Assembly: GCF_023091745.1 (NCBI RefSeq)
Contig: NC_068911.1
Span: forward strand, 161,248,004-161,312,003
From: Budorcas taxicolor
Taxonomy: Eukaryota; Chordata; Mammalia; Artiodactyla; Bovidae
Direction: 5' to 3'
Length of the DNA stretch: 64,000 bases
The notes beneath the pieces were generated by a model. The model ran no database searches. It saw only the letters and a list, made by a program, of their open reading frames with translations, and was not told where the DNA came from. This document shows, piece after piece, positions 20,812 through 31,528 of the stretch. Made by a program: the position numbers and the translations under genes. The number at the start of each line of letters is the position of its first letter. The stretch's first letter is position 1.

Positions 20812-20928
20812 TTTGTGTCTTTTATCCATGCAGCATGAGGGAATCTTTGTTCCTTGACCAGAGATTGAAGCCTTGCTCCTCCAATGGGAGCACAGAGTCT
20901 AATCTACTGGACCTCCAGGGAAGTCCTA
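20812..20928 (-). mobile_element. CHR-type tRNA-derived SINE (older artiodactyl)
   Basis: The plus strand shows ATGCAGCATGAGGGAATCTT, TTGACCAGAGATTGAAGCC, GGAGCACAGAGTCTAATC and TGGACCTCCAGGGAAGTCC, the complement of the CHR head and body. Distinct from Bov-tA by the GGACTTCCCTGG...CACTGG-type head joined to a short body. Confidence 0.75.
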
Positions 20929-20982
20929 GAAGTGCTTTTGGATGTGAGAGATTTTAAAGGTACCACTTAATTACTCTAGATT

Positions 20983-21160
20983 TATTGGTGGTTTAGTCGA
21001 CTCTTGTGATCCCGTGGACTGTAGCCTGCCAAGCTCCTCTGTTCATGGGATTCTCCAGGCAAGAATACTGGAGTGGGTTGTCATTTCCTTCTCCAGAGGA
21101 TCTTTCTGACTCAGGAATCGAAGTTGGGTCTTCTGCGTTGCAGGCAGAGTTTTTTATAGT
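20983..21160 (-). mobile_element. Bov-tA/Bov-A SINE
   Basis: Antisense SINE: GGTGGTTTAGTCGACTCTTG, GTGGACTGTAGCCTGCC, GGCAAGAATACTGGAGTGGG, ATTTCCTTCTCCAGAGGATC, TTGCAGGCAGAG. About 30 bases are lost near 21000, and the head end is degraded. Confidence 0.88.
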
Positions 21161-21265
21161 CCCTTGCCTACTCAGTGAAGAGATTAAACTTGATTAAGGA
21201 TTTAAACTGGACACGACGTTAGGATCACAGATGTTTTGTTTGTATGTTCACAAAAATGAGTTGTG

Positions 21266-24035
21266 AGAGGCGGTCCTAAGATGGCGGAAGAATAGGATGG
21301 GGAGACCACTTTCTCCCCCACAAATTCATTGAAAGATCATTTAAGCGCTGAGCAAATACCAGAAAACAACTTCTGAACGCTGGTGGAGGATACCAGGCGC
21401 CCAGAAGGGCAGCCCATTGTCTTCAAAAGGAAGTAGGACAAAATATAAAAGATAAAAAGAGAGACGAAAGAGTTAGGGATGGAGACCCGTCCTGGGGAGG
21501 GAGTTGTGAAAGAGAAGTTTCCAAACACCAGGAAACCTTCTCACCAGCGGGTCTGTGGGGAGTTTTGGAATCTCAGAGGGCAACTTAACCGGGAGGGAAA
21601 AATAAATAAAACCCACAGATTACGTGCCTAACTGTAACTCCCAGAGGAGAAGTAGCCCAGATGCTAGCGTCCACCACCAGCAAGCAGGGGCTGAACAGGG
21701 AGTCCGGGGCTCCATTGCTTAGGGTAAGGACTGGGCCTGAATGCCCTGAGGGCAATCTGAGGGAGCTTACATGAGATAGCAACCTAAACTGTGGGATAGC
21801 CAGAGAGAGGAAAAAAGAGAGAGAGAGAGAGAGAACTATCCCGCAAAAAGCCCTAACCTAAGGCACTGCTGGGCCCGCTCACAGAACAAAGGACTGAGCG
21901 ATCACCAGAGAAGAGGTAGCCAGCACCCGACTGGCCCACAACCCGCCAGAGGCAGGGAGGCAGGTGGGCGAGAGCCGGAAGGCAAGGGCCAAACTCGCCC
22001 CCAGAGACCACATCCTCTACCAAACTGCGAACAGGCTTCCAGTTGCTAACCAAATCTTCCTGGGATCCTGGACGGTGACATCCACCAGGAGGGTCACAGC
22101 CAGAAATCAGCTCCCCAAAGGAGACATACGGCACACACCTGAGACAGCACTCCCACTGCACACCCAGGAAACCAAGCGGCTGGGATGAGGGAGGTGATAA
22201 GATGCACTGCCCCACCTGGGGAGTGTGTGCTCACCAAGCACCTGGTTGCCTGAGCTGCTTGGACCTAGGAAGGGCACAAAATGCAGGCCCGAATCTGTGC
22301 CTTTGTGGAGTACCCAAGAACCTTAACCTGAGCGGCTTAGACCTGGGAAATGCATGCAACCCAGGGCCCACCTTAGACAGTTCCCCTGCATATCAACCTG
22401 GAGCCTAAGCAGTGTAGACCGGATAGCACACGCCGTGAATGGGGGCAAACCCAGTGTGGCCCCGACACCGCAAGCACTCCCCACACACACCAGTGATATT
22501 TGTTTGTGGTTTTCCTCCCTCCCCACAGCACAATTGAACAAGTGAGCCTAAGTAAATGACCACCTTTTCCCCCTTGTGTCAGGGCAGAAGTTAGATACTG
22601 AAGCGACTTACAAACAGAGGAAGCCAAAATAAACAAAGAAGAGGGAGCTGCTTTGGAAGTGATAGGTGCAACAGGTTAAAACCTTGTAGTTAGTATTGGT
22701 TACATTGGAAGGGACCTATAGCCCTTGAGAAGAAGTATAAGCTGGAACAAGGAACTATCTGAAATTGATCTGAACCCAAACTGCCCTCAACAGCTCCAGA
22801 GAAATTCCTAGATATATTTTACTATTATCATTTTTAATTTTTTTAATTTTTCAGTTCCTTATTACTCCTTTAATTTTCATTTTAAAACCTACTATTACCT
22901 TGTAAAAAAAGACCCTATTTTTAAAGCAAATTTCATATTTTTTTATAACTTTTGCGATTTTGTTTCATTTTTTAATACTGTATTTTTGAGAGTCTAACCT
23001 CTACTCTAGATTTTTAATCTTTGCTTTTTGATATTTGTTATCAGTTTTTTACCTTTAAGAATCTAATCTTCAGTACCCATTTTTACTTTGGAGTGTGATT
23101 ACTGGCTTGATTGCGCTCTCCCCTTTTGACTCTCCTTTTTCTCCCCCAGGTCACCTCTATCTCTTCTCTACTTAACTTTGTGAATCTGTTTGGGTGTTCT
23201 GGGCTGTGGAGAATATGTAAGGAACTGATCACAGGCTAGACTGGTCTCTCTCCTTTTGACTTCCCCTCCTCTCCTCCTGGTCACCTCTATCTCCTTTCTC
23301 CCTATTCTCTTTATGGAACTCTGTGAACCTCTCTGAGTGTTCCAGACTGTGGAGAGCAAATAGAGAATTGATTACTGGCTAGATTTCTCTCTCCGCTTTT
23401 GATTCCCTCTCTTCTCCTCCTGGTCGTCTCTATCTCCCTCCTCCCTCTTCTCTTCTCCATGTAACTCTGTGAATCTCTCTGGGTGTCCCCCACTGTGGAG
23501 ACTCTTTTCACCATTAACCTAGATGTTCTATCATCGGTGCTGTATGGTGGGAAAAGTCTTGAGGCTACTGTAAGAATAAGACTGAAAGCCAGAGGCAGGA
23601 AGTTTCAATCCAAAACTTGAGAACACAAGAAAACTCCTGACTCCAGGGAACATTAATCAACAAAAGCTCATCCAAAAGCTTCCATACCTACAATGAAACC
23701 AAGATCCATCCAAAAGCCAACAATTTTCAGAGCAAGACAAACCAAGCTAATTCTCCAACAACACAGGAACATAACCCTGAGCACAAAATCAGGCAGCCAA
23801 AAGTCACACCAAACCCACAGACACCTCAAAACTCACTACTGGACACTTCATTGCACTCCAGAGAGAAGAGATCAAGCTCCACCCACCAGAACACCAATGC
23901 AAGCTTCCCTTAACCAGGAAACCTTGACAAGCCACTCAACCAACCCCACCCACAGGGAGGAACCTCCACAATAAAGAGGAACCACAAACTTCCAGCATAC
24001 AGAAAGGCCACCCCAAGCATAGCAACCTAAACAAG
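21266..24035 (+). promoter_or_regulatory. L1 5' UTR and internal promoter region
   Basis: A 2.77-kb leader before ORF1. AAGATGGCGG at 21278-21287 fits a YY1 site at the extreme 5' end, the position where L1 elements of other mammals use YY1 to place the start of transcription. It contains a GA repeat (about 21816-21834), a GC-richer part (21640-22480), a T-rich part (22800-23080) and a threefold tandem repeat (23091-23503). Promoter activity is inferred from family knowledge. Confidence 0.75.
23091..23503 (+). repeat. threefold tandem repeat in the L1 leader, unit about 130-145 bases
   Basis: Units at about 23091-23220, 23221-23364 and 23365-23503. Each has GATTACTGGCT or GATCACAGGCT at the start, CCTTTTGA, then CACCTCTATCTC or GTCTCTATCTC, CTCTGTGAA, GGGTGT or GAGTGT, and CTGTGGAGA at the end. 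Strongly pyrimidine-rich on the plus strand. Units differ at many positions, so the array is older than this insertion. Confidence 0.85.
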
Positions 24036-24957
24036 ATGAAAAGGCAGAGAAATATTTAGCAGGTAAAGGAACATGATAAAACCCCACCAAACCAAACAAA
24101 AGAGGAGGAGATAGGGAGTCTACCTGAAAAAGAATTCAGAATAATGATAGTAAAAATGATCCAAAATTTTGAAAACAAAATGGAGTTACATATAAATAGT
24201 CTGGAAACAAGGACTGAGAAAATGCAAGAAAAGTTTAACAAGGCCCTAGAAGAAATAAAAAAGAATCAATCAATAACGAATAATGCAATAACTGAGATCA
24301 AAAGCACTCTGGAGGGAACCAACAGTAGAATAACTGAGGCAGAAGATAGGATAAGTGAGGTAGAAGATAGAATGGTGGAAATAAATGAAGCAAAGAAGAA
24401 AAAAGAAACAGAATAGAAATGAGGACAACTTCAGAGACCTCTGGGACAATGTTAAATGCCCCAACATTCAAATCACAGGAGTCCCAGAAGAAGAAGACAC
24501 AAAGAAAGTCCATGGTAAAATACTTGAGGAGATAATAGTTGACAACTTCCCTGAAATGGGGAAGAAAATAGCCACCCAAGCCCAAGAAGCCTAGAGAGTC
24601 CCAAACAGGACAAACCCAAAGCAAAACACCCCAAGACTCATATTAATCAAATTAATGAAGATCAAACACAAAGAACAAATATTAAAAGCAGCAAGGGAAA
24701 AACAACAAATAACTCACAAGGGGATGCCCGTAAGGATAACAGCTGATCTTTCAACAGAAACACTTCAAGCCAAAAGGGAATGGCAGGACATACTTAAAGT
24801 AATGAAAGAGAAAAACCTACAACCCAGATTACTGTACCTGGCAAGGATCTCATTCGAATATGAAGGAGAAATCAAAAACTTTACAGACAAGCAAAAGCTG
24901 AGAGAATTCAGCACCACCAAACCAATACTTTAACAAATCCTAAAGGATCTTCTCTAG
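24036..24957 (+). pseudogene. L1 ORF1 (RNA-binding protein) pseudogene
   Basis: ORF1 protein normally trimerises and coats L1 RNA in the L1 ribonucleoprotein. The start is ATG at 24036 (KRQRN follows), but TAG at 24057 ends it after seven codons. From 24144 the coiled-coil part is readable (MIVKMIQNFENKMELHINSL, EDRISEVEDRMVEINEA), rich in heptad charge patterns. A frameshift near 24400 moves it to another frame, where the RRM-like part follows (NIQITGVPEEEDTKK, ILEEIIVDNFPEMGKK). TAG at 24592 interrupts it. The C-terminal part (EQILKAAREKQQITHKGMPV, RLLYLARISFEYEGEIKNFT) ends early at 24931. The family stop would be at 24955-24957. Confidence 0.93.
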
Positions 24958-25008
24958 ACAGGAAACACAGAAAAGATTTATAAACTCAAACTCAAAACAA
25001 TAAAGTAA

Positions 25009-28000
25009 ATGGCAATGGGATCATACTTATCAATAATACCTTAAATGTAAATGGGTTCAATGCCCCAACCAAAAGACAAAAACAAGACCCCTATATATGC
25101 TGTCTACAAGAGACCCACCTCAAACCTAGGGACACATACAGACTGAAAGTGAAGGGCTGGAAAAAGATATTTCAAGCAAATGGAGACCAAAAGAAAGCAG
25201 GAGTAGCAATACTCATATCAGAAAATATTAGACTTTGAAATAAAGGCCATGAAAGGAAACAAAAAAGGTCACTTCATAATGATCAAAGGATCAATCCAAG
25301 AAGAAAATATAACAATTATAAATATATATGCACCCAACATAAGAGCTACACAATATGTAAGGCGAATGCTAACAATTATGAAAGGGGAAATTAACAGTAA
25401 CACAATATTAGTGGGAGACTTTAATACCCCATTCACACGTATGGATAGATAACTAAACAGCAAATTAGCAAAGAAACACAAACTTTAAATGATACAATGG
25501 ACCAGTTAGACCTAATTGATATCTATAGGACATTTCACTCCAGAACAATGAATTTCACCTTTTTCTCAGGTGTACACAGAACATTTTCCAGGACAGATCA
25601 CATTTTGGGCAATAAATCTAGCCTTGGTAAATTTAAAAAAATTGAAATTATCTCAAGCATCTTTTCTGATCACAATGTGGTAAGATGTCAACTACAGGAA
25701 AAAAAATTATTAAAAATACAAATATATGGAGGCTAAACAACACACTTATGAATAACCAACAAATCACAGAAGAAATCAAAATATGCATAGAAATGAATGA
25801 AAATGAAAACACAACAACCCAAAACCTATGGGGTTCAGTAAAAGCAGTACTAACAGGAAGGTTCATAGCAATACAAGCCCACCTCAAGAAACAGGAGAGA
25901 AATCAAATAAGTAACCTAATTCTATACCTAAAATAACTAGAAAAAGAAGAAATGAAACATCCCAGGGTTAGTAGAAGGAAAGAAATCATACAAATTAGGG
26001 CAGATGGTGACTGCAGCCATGAAATTAAAAGATGTTTACTCCTTGGAAGAAAAGTGATGGCCAACCTAGATAGCATGTTGAAAAGCAGAGACATTACTTT
26101 GCCAACAGAAGTCTGTCTAGTCAAGGCTATGGTTTTTTCAGTGGTCATGTATGGATGTGAGAGTTGGACTGTGAAGAAAGCTGAGCGCTGAAGAATTGAC
26201 GCTTTTGAACTGTGGTGTTGGAGAAGACTCTTGAGAGTCCCTTGGACTGAAAAGAGATCCAACCAGTCCATTCTAAAGATCAACCCTGGGTGTTCTTTGA
26301 AAGGAATGATGCTAAAGCTGAAACTCTAGTACTTTGGCCACCTCATGCGAAGAGTTGACTCATTGGAAAAGACTCTGATGCTGGGAGGGATTGGGGGCAG
26401 GAGGAGAAGGGACGACAGAGGATGAGATGGCTGGATGGCATCACCAACTCGAAGGATGTGAGTATGAGTGAACTCCCGGAGATAGTGATGGACAGGGAGG
26501 CCTGGCGTGCTGTGATTCATGGGGTCGCAAAGAGTCGGACACGACTGAGCGACTGAACTGAACTGAAATGCTAAAAAAAACAAAGAAGACCATAGCCAAA
26601 ATCAACAAAGCTAAAAGCTGGTTCTTTGAGAAGATAAATAAAATAGACAAACCGTTAGCCAGACTCATCAAGAAAAAAAGGGAGAACAATCAAATCAACA
26701 AAATGAGAAATGAAAATGGAGACATCACAAAAGACAACACGGAAATACAAAGGATCATAAGAGACTATTATAAGCAACTATATGCCAATAAAAGAGACAA
26801 CTTGGAAGAAATGGACAAACTCTTAGAAAAGTACAACTTTCCAAAACTGAACCAGGAAGAAATAGAAAATCTTAACAGAACCATCACAAGCACAAAGATC
26901 AAAACTTTAATTAGAAATCTTCCAACAAACAAAAGCCCAGGACCCAATGGCTTCACAGCTGAATTCTACCAAAAGTTTAGAGACGAGCTAACACCTATCC
27001 TACCCAAACTCTTGCAGAAAATTGCAGAGGAATGTAAACTTCCAAACTCATTCTATGAGGCCACCATAATCCTAATACAAAAACCAGACAAGGATGCCAC
27101 AAAAAAAGAAAACTACAGGCCAATGTCACTGATGAACATAGATGCAAAAATTCTTAACAAAATTCTAGCAAACAGAATCCAACAACATATTAAAAAGATC
27201 ATACATCATGACCAAGTGGGCTTTACCCCAGGGATGCAAGAAGTCTTCAATATCTGCAAATCAATCAATATGATATACCACATTAACAAATTAAAAATAG
27301 AAATCATATGAATATCCCAACAGATGCAGAGAAAGCCTTTGACAAAATTCAACATCCATTTATGATAAAAACTCTCCAGAAAGCAGGAATAGAAGGAACC
27401 TCAACATAATACCTCGACATAATAAAAGCCATATATGATAAACCCACAGCAAACATTATCCTCAATGCTGAAAAATTGTAAGCCTTTCCCCTACAGTCAG
27501 GAACAAGACAAGGATGCCCACTCTCACCACTACTATTCAGCATAGTTTTGGAAGTTTTAGCCACAGCAATCAGAGAAGAAAAAGAAATAAAAGGAATCCA
27601 GACTGGAAAAGAAGAAGTAAAATTCTCACTGTAGATGACATGATCCTCTACATAGAAAACCCTAAAGACTCAACCAGAAAATTACTAGAGCTAATCAATG
27701 AATATAGTAAAGTTGTAGGATATAAAATTAACACACAGAAATCCCTTGCATTTCTATACACTAACAAGAAAACAGAAAGAGAAATTAAGGAAACAATCCC
27801 ATTCACCATTGCAACGAAAAGAATAAACTACTTAAGAATATATCTACCTAAGAAACAAAAGACCTATATATAGAAAACTATAAAACACTGATGAAAGAAA
27901 TCAAAGAGGACACTAATAGATGGAGAAATATACTATGTTCATGGATCGGAAGAATCAATATAGTGAAAATGAGTATACTACCCAAAACAATCTATGGATT

Positions 28001-29344
28001 CAAAGCAATCTCTATCAAGCTACCAACGGTATTTTTCACAGAACTAGAACAAATAATTTCACAATTTTCATGGAAATACAAAAAGCTTTGAATAGTCAAA
28101 GCAATCTTGAGAAAGAAGAATGGAACGGGAGGAATCAACCTGCCTGACTTCAGGCTCTACTACAGAGCAACAGTCATCAAGACAGTATGGTACTGGCACA
28201 AAGACAGAAATATAGATCAATGGAACAAAATAGAAAGCCCAGAGATAAATCCATGCACCTATGGACACCTTATCTTCGACAAAGGAGGCAAGAATATACA
28301 AGGGAGAAAAGACCATCTCTTTTACAAGTGGTGCTGGGAAAACTGGTCAACCACTTGTAAAAGAATGAAACTAGAACACTTTCTAACACCTTACACAAAA
28401 ATAAACTCAAAATGGATAAAGATCTAAATGTAAGACCAGAATCTATAAAACTCCTAGAGGAAAACATAGGCAAAACACTCTCTTACATAAATCACAGCAG
28501 GATCCTCTATGACCCACCTCCAGGAGTAATGGAAATAAAGGCAAAAATAAACAAATGGGACTTAATTAAACTTATGAGCTTTTGCATAATGAAGGAAACT
28601 ATAAGCAAGGTGAAAAGACAGCCCTCAGAATGGGAGAAAATAATAGCAAATTAAACAACTGACAAAGAACTAATCTCAAAAATATACAAGCAACTCCTGA
28701 AGCTCAATTCCAAAAAACTAAATGACCCAATCAAAAAATGGGGCAAAAAACTAAACAGACATTTCTCCAAAGGAGACATACAGATGGCTAACCAACACAT
28801 GAAAAGATGCTCAACATCACTCATTATCAGAGAAATGCAAATCAAAACCACAATGAGGTACCATCACACACAGGTCAGAATGGCTGCTATCAAAAAGTGT
28901 ACAAACAATAAATGTTGGAGAGGGTGCAGAGAAGAACCCTCTTACACTGTTGGTGGGAATACAAACTATTACAGCCACTATGGAGAACAGTGTGGAGACT
29001 CCTTAAAAATCTGGAAATAGAACTGCCATACCACCCAGCAATCCCACTGCTGGGCATAAACACCAAGGTAACCAGAACTGAAAGAGACGTGTGAACCCTA
29101 ATGTTCATCACAGCACTGTTTACAATAGCCAGGACATGGAAGCAACCTAGATGTCCATCAGCAGATAAAAAGGATAAGAAAGCTGTGGTACATATACACA
29201 ATTGAATGTTACTCAGCCATCAAAAAGAACACATTTGAATCAGTTCTAATGAGGTGGATGAAACTGGAGCCTATTATACAGAGTGAAGTAAGTCAGGAAG
29301 AGAAACACCAATGCAGTATATTAATACATATATATGGAATTTAG
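25009..29344 (+). pseudogene. L1 ORF2 (endonuclease and reverse transcriptase) pseudogene
   Basis: ORF2 normally nicks target DNA and reverse-transcribes L1 RNA. ATG at 25009 opens it, but a one-base loss near 25035 gives an early stop, and about 20 bases are missing near 25080. Endonuclease pieces remain: IKGSIQEENITIINIYAPNI, VGDFNTP and SDHN near 25668. A BovB fragment interrupts it at 26000-26566. The RT part follows from 26568 (KSPGPNGFTAEFYQKF, YRPMSLMNIDAKILNKILAN, DQVGFTPGMQ). At 27631 a four-base loss removes the first half of the catalytic FADD motif, leaving CACTGTAGATGACATG. The C-terminal cysteine region (HCWWEYKLLQPLWRTVWRLL) is readable near 28960. The family stop TAG is at 29342. 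Confidence 0.94.
26000..26566 (+). mobile_element. BovB LINE 3' end inserted in L1 ORF2
   Basis: Starts at GCAGATGGTGACTGCAGCCA and runs through MLKSRDITLPTEVCLVKAMV and the YGCESWTVKKAER block to GCGACTGAACTGAACTGA. L1 sequence ends with ATTAGGGCAGA and resumes with AAATGCTAAAAAAAACAAAG, so GCAGA is shared between L1 and BovB at the left junction and a few L1 bases are missing. I see no target duplication. Confidence 0.93.
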
Positions 29345-29694
29345 AAAGATGATAATAATGACCCTATATACAAGACAGCGAAAGAGACACAGATGTAAAG
29401 AACAGACTTTTGGACTCTGTGGGAGAAGGTGAGGTTGGGATGATTTGAGAGATTAGCATTAAAACATGTCTATTATATATGAAATAGATTGATATTCCAG
29501 GTTCAAAGCATGAGATAGGGTGCTCAGGGCTGGTGCACTGGGATGACCTTGAGGGATGGGATGGGGAGGGAGGGTCAGGATGGGGAACACATGTACACAT
29601 ACAGCTGATTCATGTGAATGTATGGCAAAAACCAACACAATATTGTAAAGTAATTGGCCTCCAATTAAAATAAATTAAAGTAAAATGAGTTGTG

Positions 29695-29850
29695 GTGTAT
29701 GTGCTCAACCATGAAGACCACATCCTGCCCCTTCAAAGTTGGACATGCTTGTGTTTTACACGTAGTGCTAAATGTATGTGAGCTTCTGACCTCCTGAACA
29801 TGGCTGCTAAGGTTTCTTCTAGCTCTATGACTTAGAACAAGTATAAAATG
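29695..29850. other. unassigned flank of the L1
   Basis: Starts directly after the right target duplication. No repeat recognised before BovB at 29851. Confidence 0.5.
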
Positions 29851-30366
29851 TTGTTGTTAAGTCACGAAGTCGTGTCCAACTCTTTGCAACCCCATGGACT
29901 GCAACATGCCAGGCTTCCCTGTCTTTCATCATCTCCTGGAGTTTGTTCAAACTCATGTCCATTGAGTTGGTGATACCATCCAACTATCTCATCCTCTGTT
30001 TTCCACTTCTCCTCCTGCCCTTAATCTTTCCCAACATCAGAGTCTTTTCCATTGAGTCCTCTTTTCAGATCAGGTTTACTGGAGCTTCATGTTTAGCATC
30101 AGTCTTTTCAATGAATATTCAGGATTGTTTTAGAATTGACTGGTTTAATCTCCTTGAAGTCCAAGAGCCTCTCAAGAGTCTTCTCCAACGTTTGAAAGCA
30201 TCGATTCTTAGGCATTTAGCTTTCTTTATGGTCCAACTCTCACATCCATACATAACTACTGGAAAAACCATAGCTCTGATTATATGAACATTTGTTGGCA
30301 AAGTGGTGTCTCTGCTTCTGGATATGCTGTCTAGGCTTGTCATAGCTTTTCTTCCAAGGAGCAAGT
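29851..30366 (-). mobile_element. older BovB LINE 3' end
   Basis: Antisense BovB beginning TGTTGTTAAGTCACGAAGTC, the GTTGTT-type tail of an older subfamily, to CTTTTCTTCCAAGGAGCAAG. On the minus strand it encodes YGCESWTIKKAKCLRIDAFK with an internal deletion. Several deletions in the FGHLM region. Confidence 0.9.
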
Positions 30367-30570
30367 AAACATAAGATAACATTGCATATTATTATTGTTG
30401 TTACTGTTGTTATTTATTCATTTTCTATGAGAGTTTGAACCCACAGAGTAGCTCTAGTTTAAAGATTTTTTGAACTAATGCCCCAACTGGGCCTACACTC
30501 AAGGCCTCAAATCTTTGCCCTAACAAGAGCATCTCATATGTACTTGGTTTACAAGTTGGAATTTCATGTG
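30367..30570. other. short unassigned segment
   Basis: No gene or repeat recognised between two BovB copies. Confidence 0.45.
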
Positions 30571-31500
30571 AACTGGTTCCAAATAGGAAAAGGAGTACGT
30601 CGAGGCTGCATATTGTCACTCTGCTCATTTAACTTATATGCAGAGTACATCATGAGAAACGCTGGCCTAGAGGAAGCACAAGCTGGAATCAAGATTGCTG
30701 GGAGAATATTAATAACCTCAGTAATGCACATGATAAAACCCTTATGGCAGAAAGTGAAGAGGAACTAAAGAGCCTCTTGATGTAAGTGAAAGAGGAGAGT
30801 GAAAAAGTTGGCTTAAAGCTCAACATTCAGAAAACAAAGATCATGGCATCTGGTCCCATCACTTCATGAGAAATAGATGAGGAAACAGTGGAAACAGTGT
30901 CAGATTTTATTTGGGGGGGCTCCAAAATCACTGCAGATGGTGATAGCAGCCATGAAATTAAAAGATGCTTACTCCTTGGAAGGAAAGTTATGACCAACCT
31001 AGATAGCATATTCAAAAGCAGAGACATTATTTTGCCAACAAAGGTCCGTCTAGTCAAGGCTATGGTTTTTCCAGTAGTCATGTAGAAATGTGAGGGTTGG
31101 ACTGTGAAGAAAGCTGAGCACCGAAGAATTGATGCTTTTGAACTGTGGTGCTGGAGAAGACTCTTGAGAGTCCCTTGGACTAAAAAGAGATCCACCAGTC
31201 AATTCTGAAGGAGGTCAGCCCTGGGTGTTCTTTGAAAGGAATGATGCTAAAGCTGAAACTCTAGAACTTTGGCCACCTCATGTGAAGAGTTGACTCATTG
31301 GAAAAGAGTCTGATGCTGGGAGGGATTGGGGGCAGGAGGAAAACGGGACGACAGAGGATGAGATGGCTGGATGGCATCACCAACTCAATGGATGTGATTT
31401 TGAGTGAATTCCGGGAGTTGATGATAGACAGGGAGGCCTGGCGTGCTGCAATTCATGGGGTTGCAAAGAGCTGGACATGACTGAATGACTGAACTGAACT
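30571..31500 (+). mobile_element. BovB LINE 3' part, left arm of a BovB palindrome
   Basis: Starts inside the RT domain at ACTGGTTCCAAATAGGAAAA (WFQIGKGVRRGCIL) and ends GACTGAACTGAACT. The catalytic site reads AATGCACATGAT, so YADD has become NAHD. Near 30915 it carries a run of G before GGCTCC, shared with the copy at 11721-12549. Frames are broken by frameshifts near 30710, a TAA near 30783 and others. Its 3' end faces the next copy across a 28-base spacer. Confidence 0.93.
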
Positions 31501-31528
31501 GCACTTGAGAAAAGGGAGTCATAGCAAT

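Larger units (their letters stand above)
21266..29681 (+). mobile_element. near-complete ruminant L1 (L1-BT type) with 13-bp TSD
   Basis: From the 5' end (AGAGGCGGTCCTAAGATGGC) to an A-rich 3' end (CAATTAAAATAAATTAAAG), with long 5' UTR, ORF1, intergenic spacer, ORF2 and 3' UTR all in order. AAAATGAGTTGTG at 21253-21265 and 29682-29694 is a perfect target duplication, so both ends are real. The span is 8,416 bases including a 567-base BovB insertion, about 7.85 kb of L1. Both reading frames carry stops and frameshifts, so it cannot move on its own. It is the reference copy for the L1 pieces at 9361-10509 and 16732-16990. Confidence 0.96.

Noticed and set aside
23091..23503. CRISPR-like or satellite array
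   Set aside because: Only three long, diverged units without spacers, within an L1 leader. No direct-repeat array of CRISPR type is present anywhere in the window.
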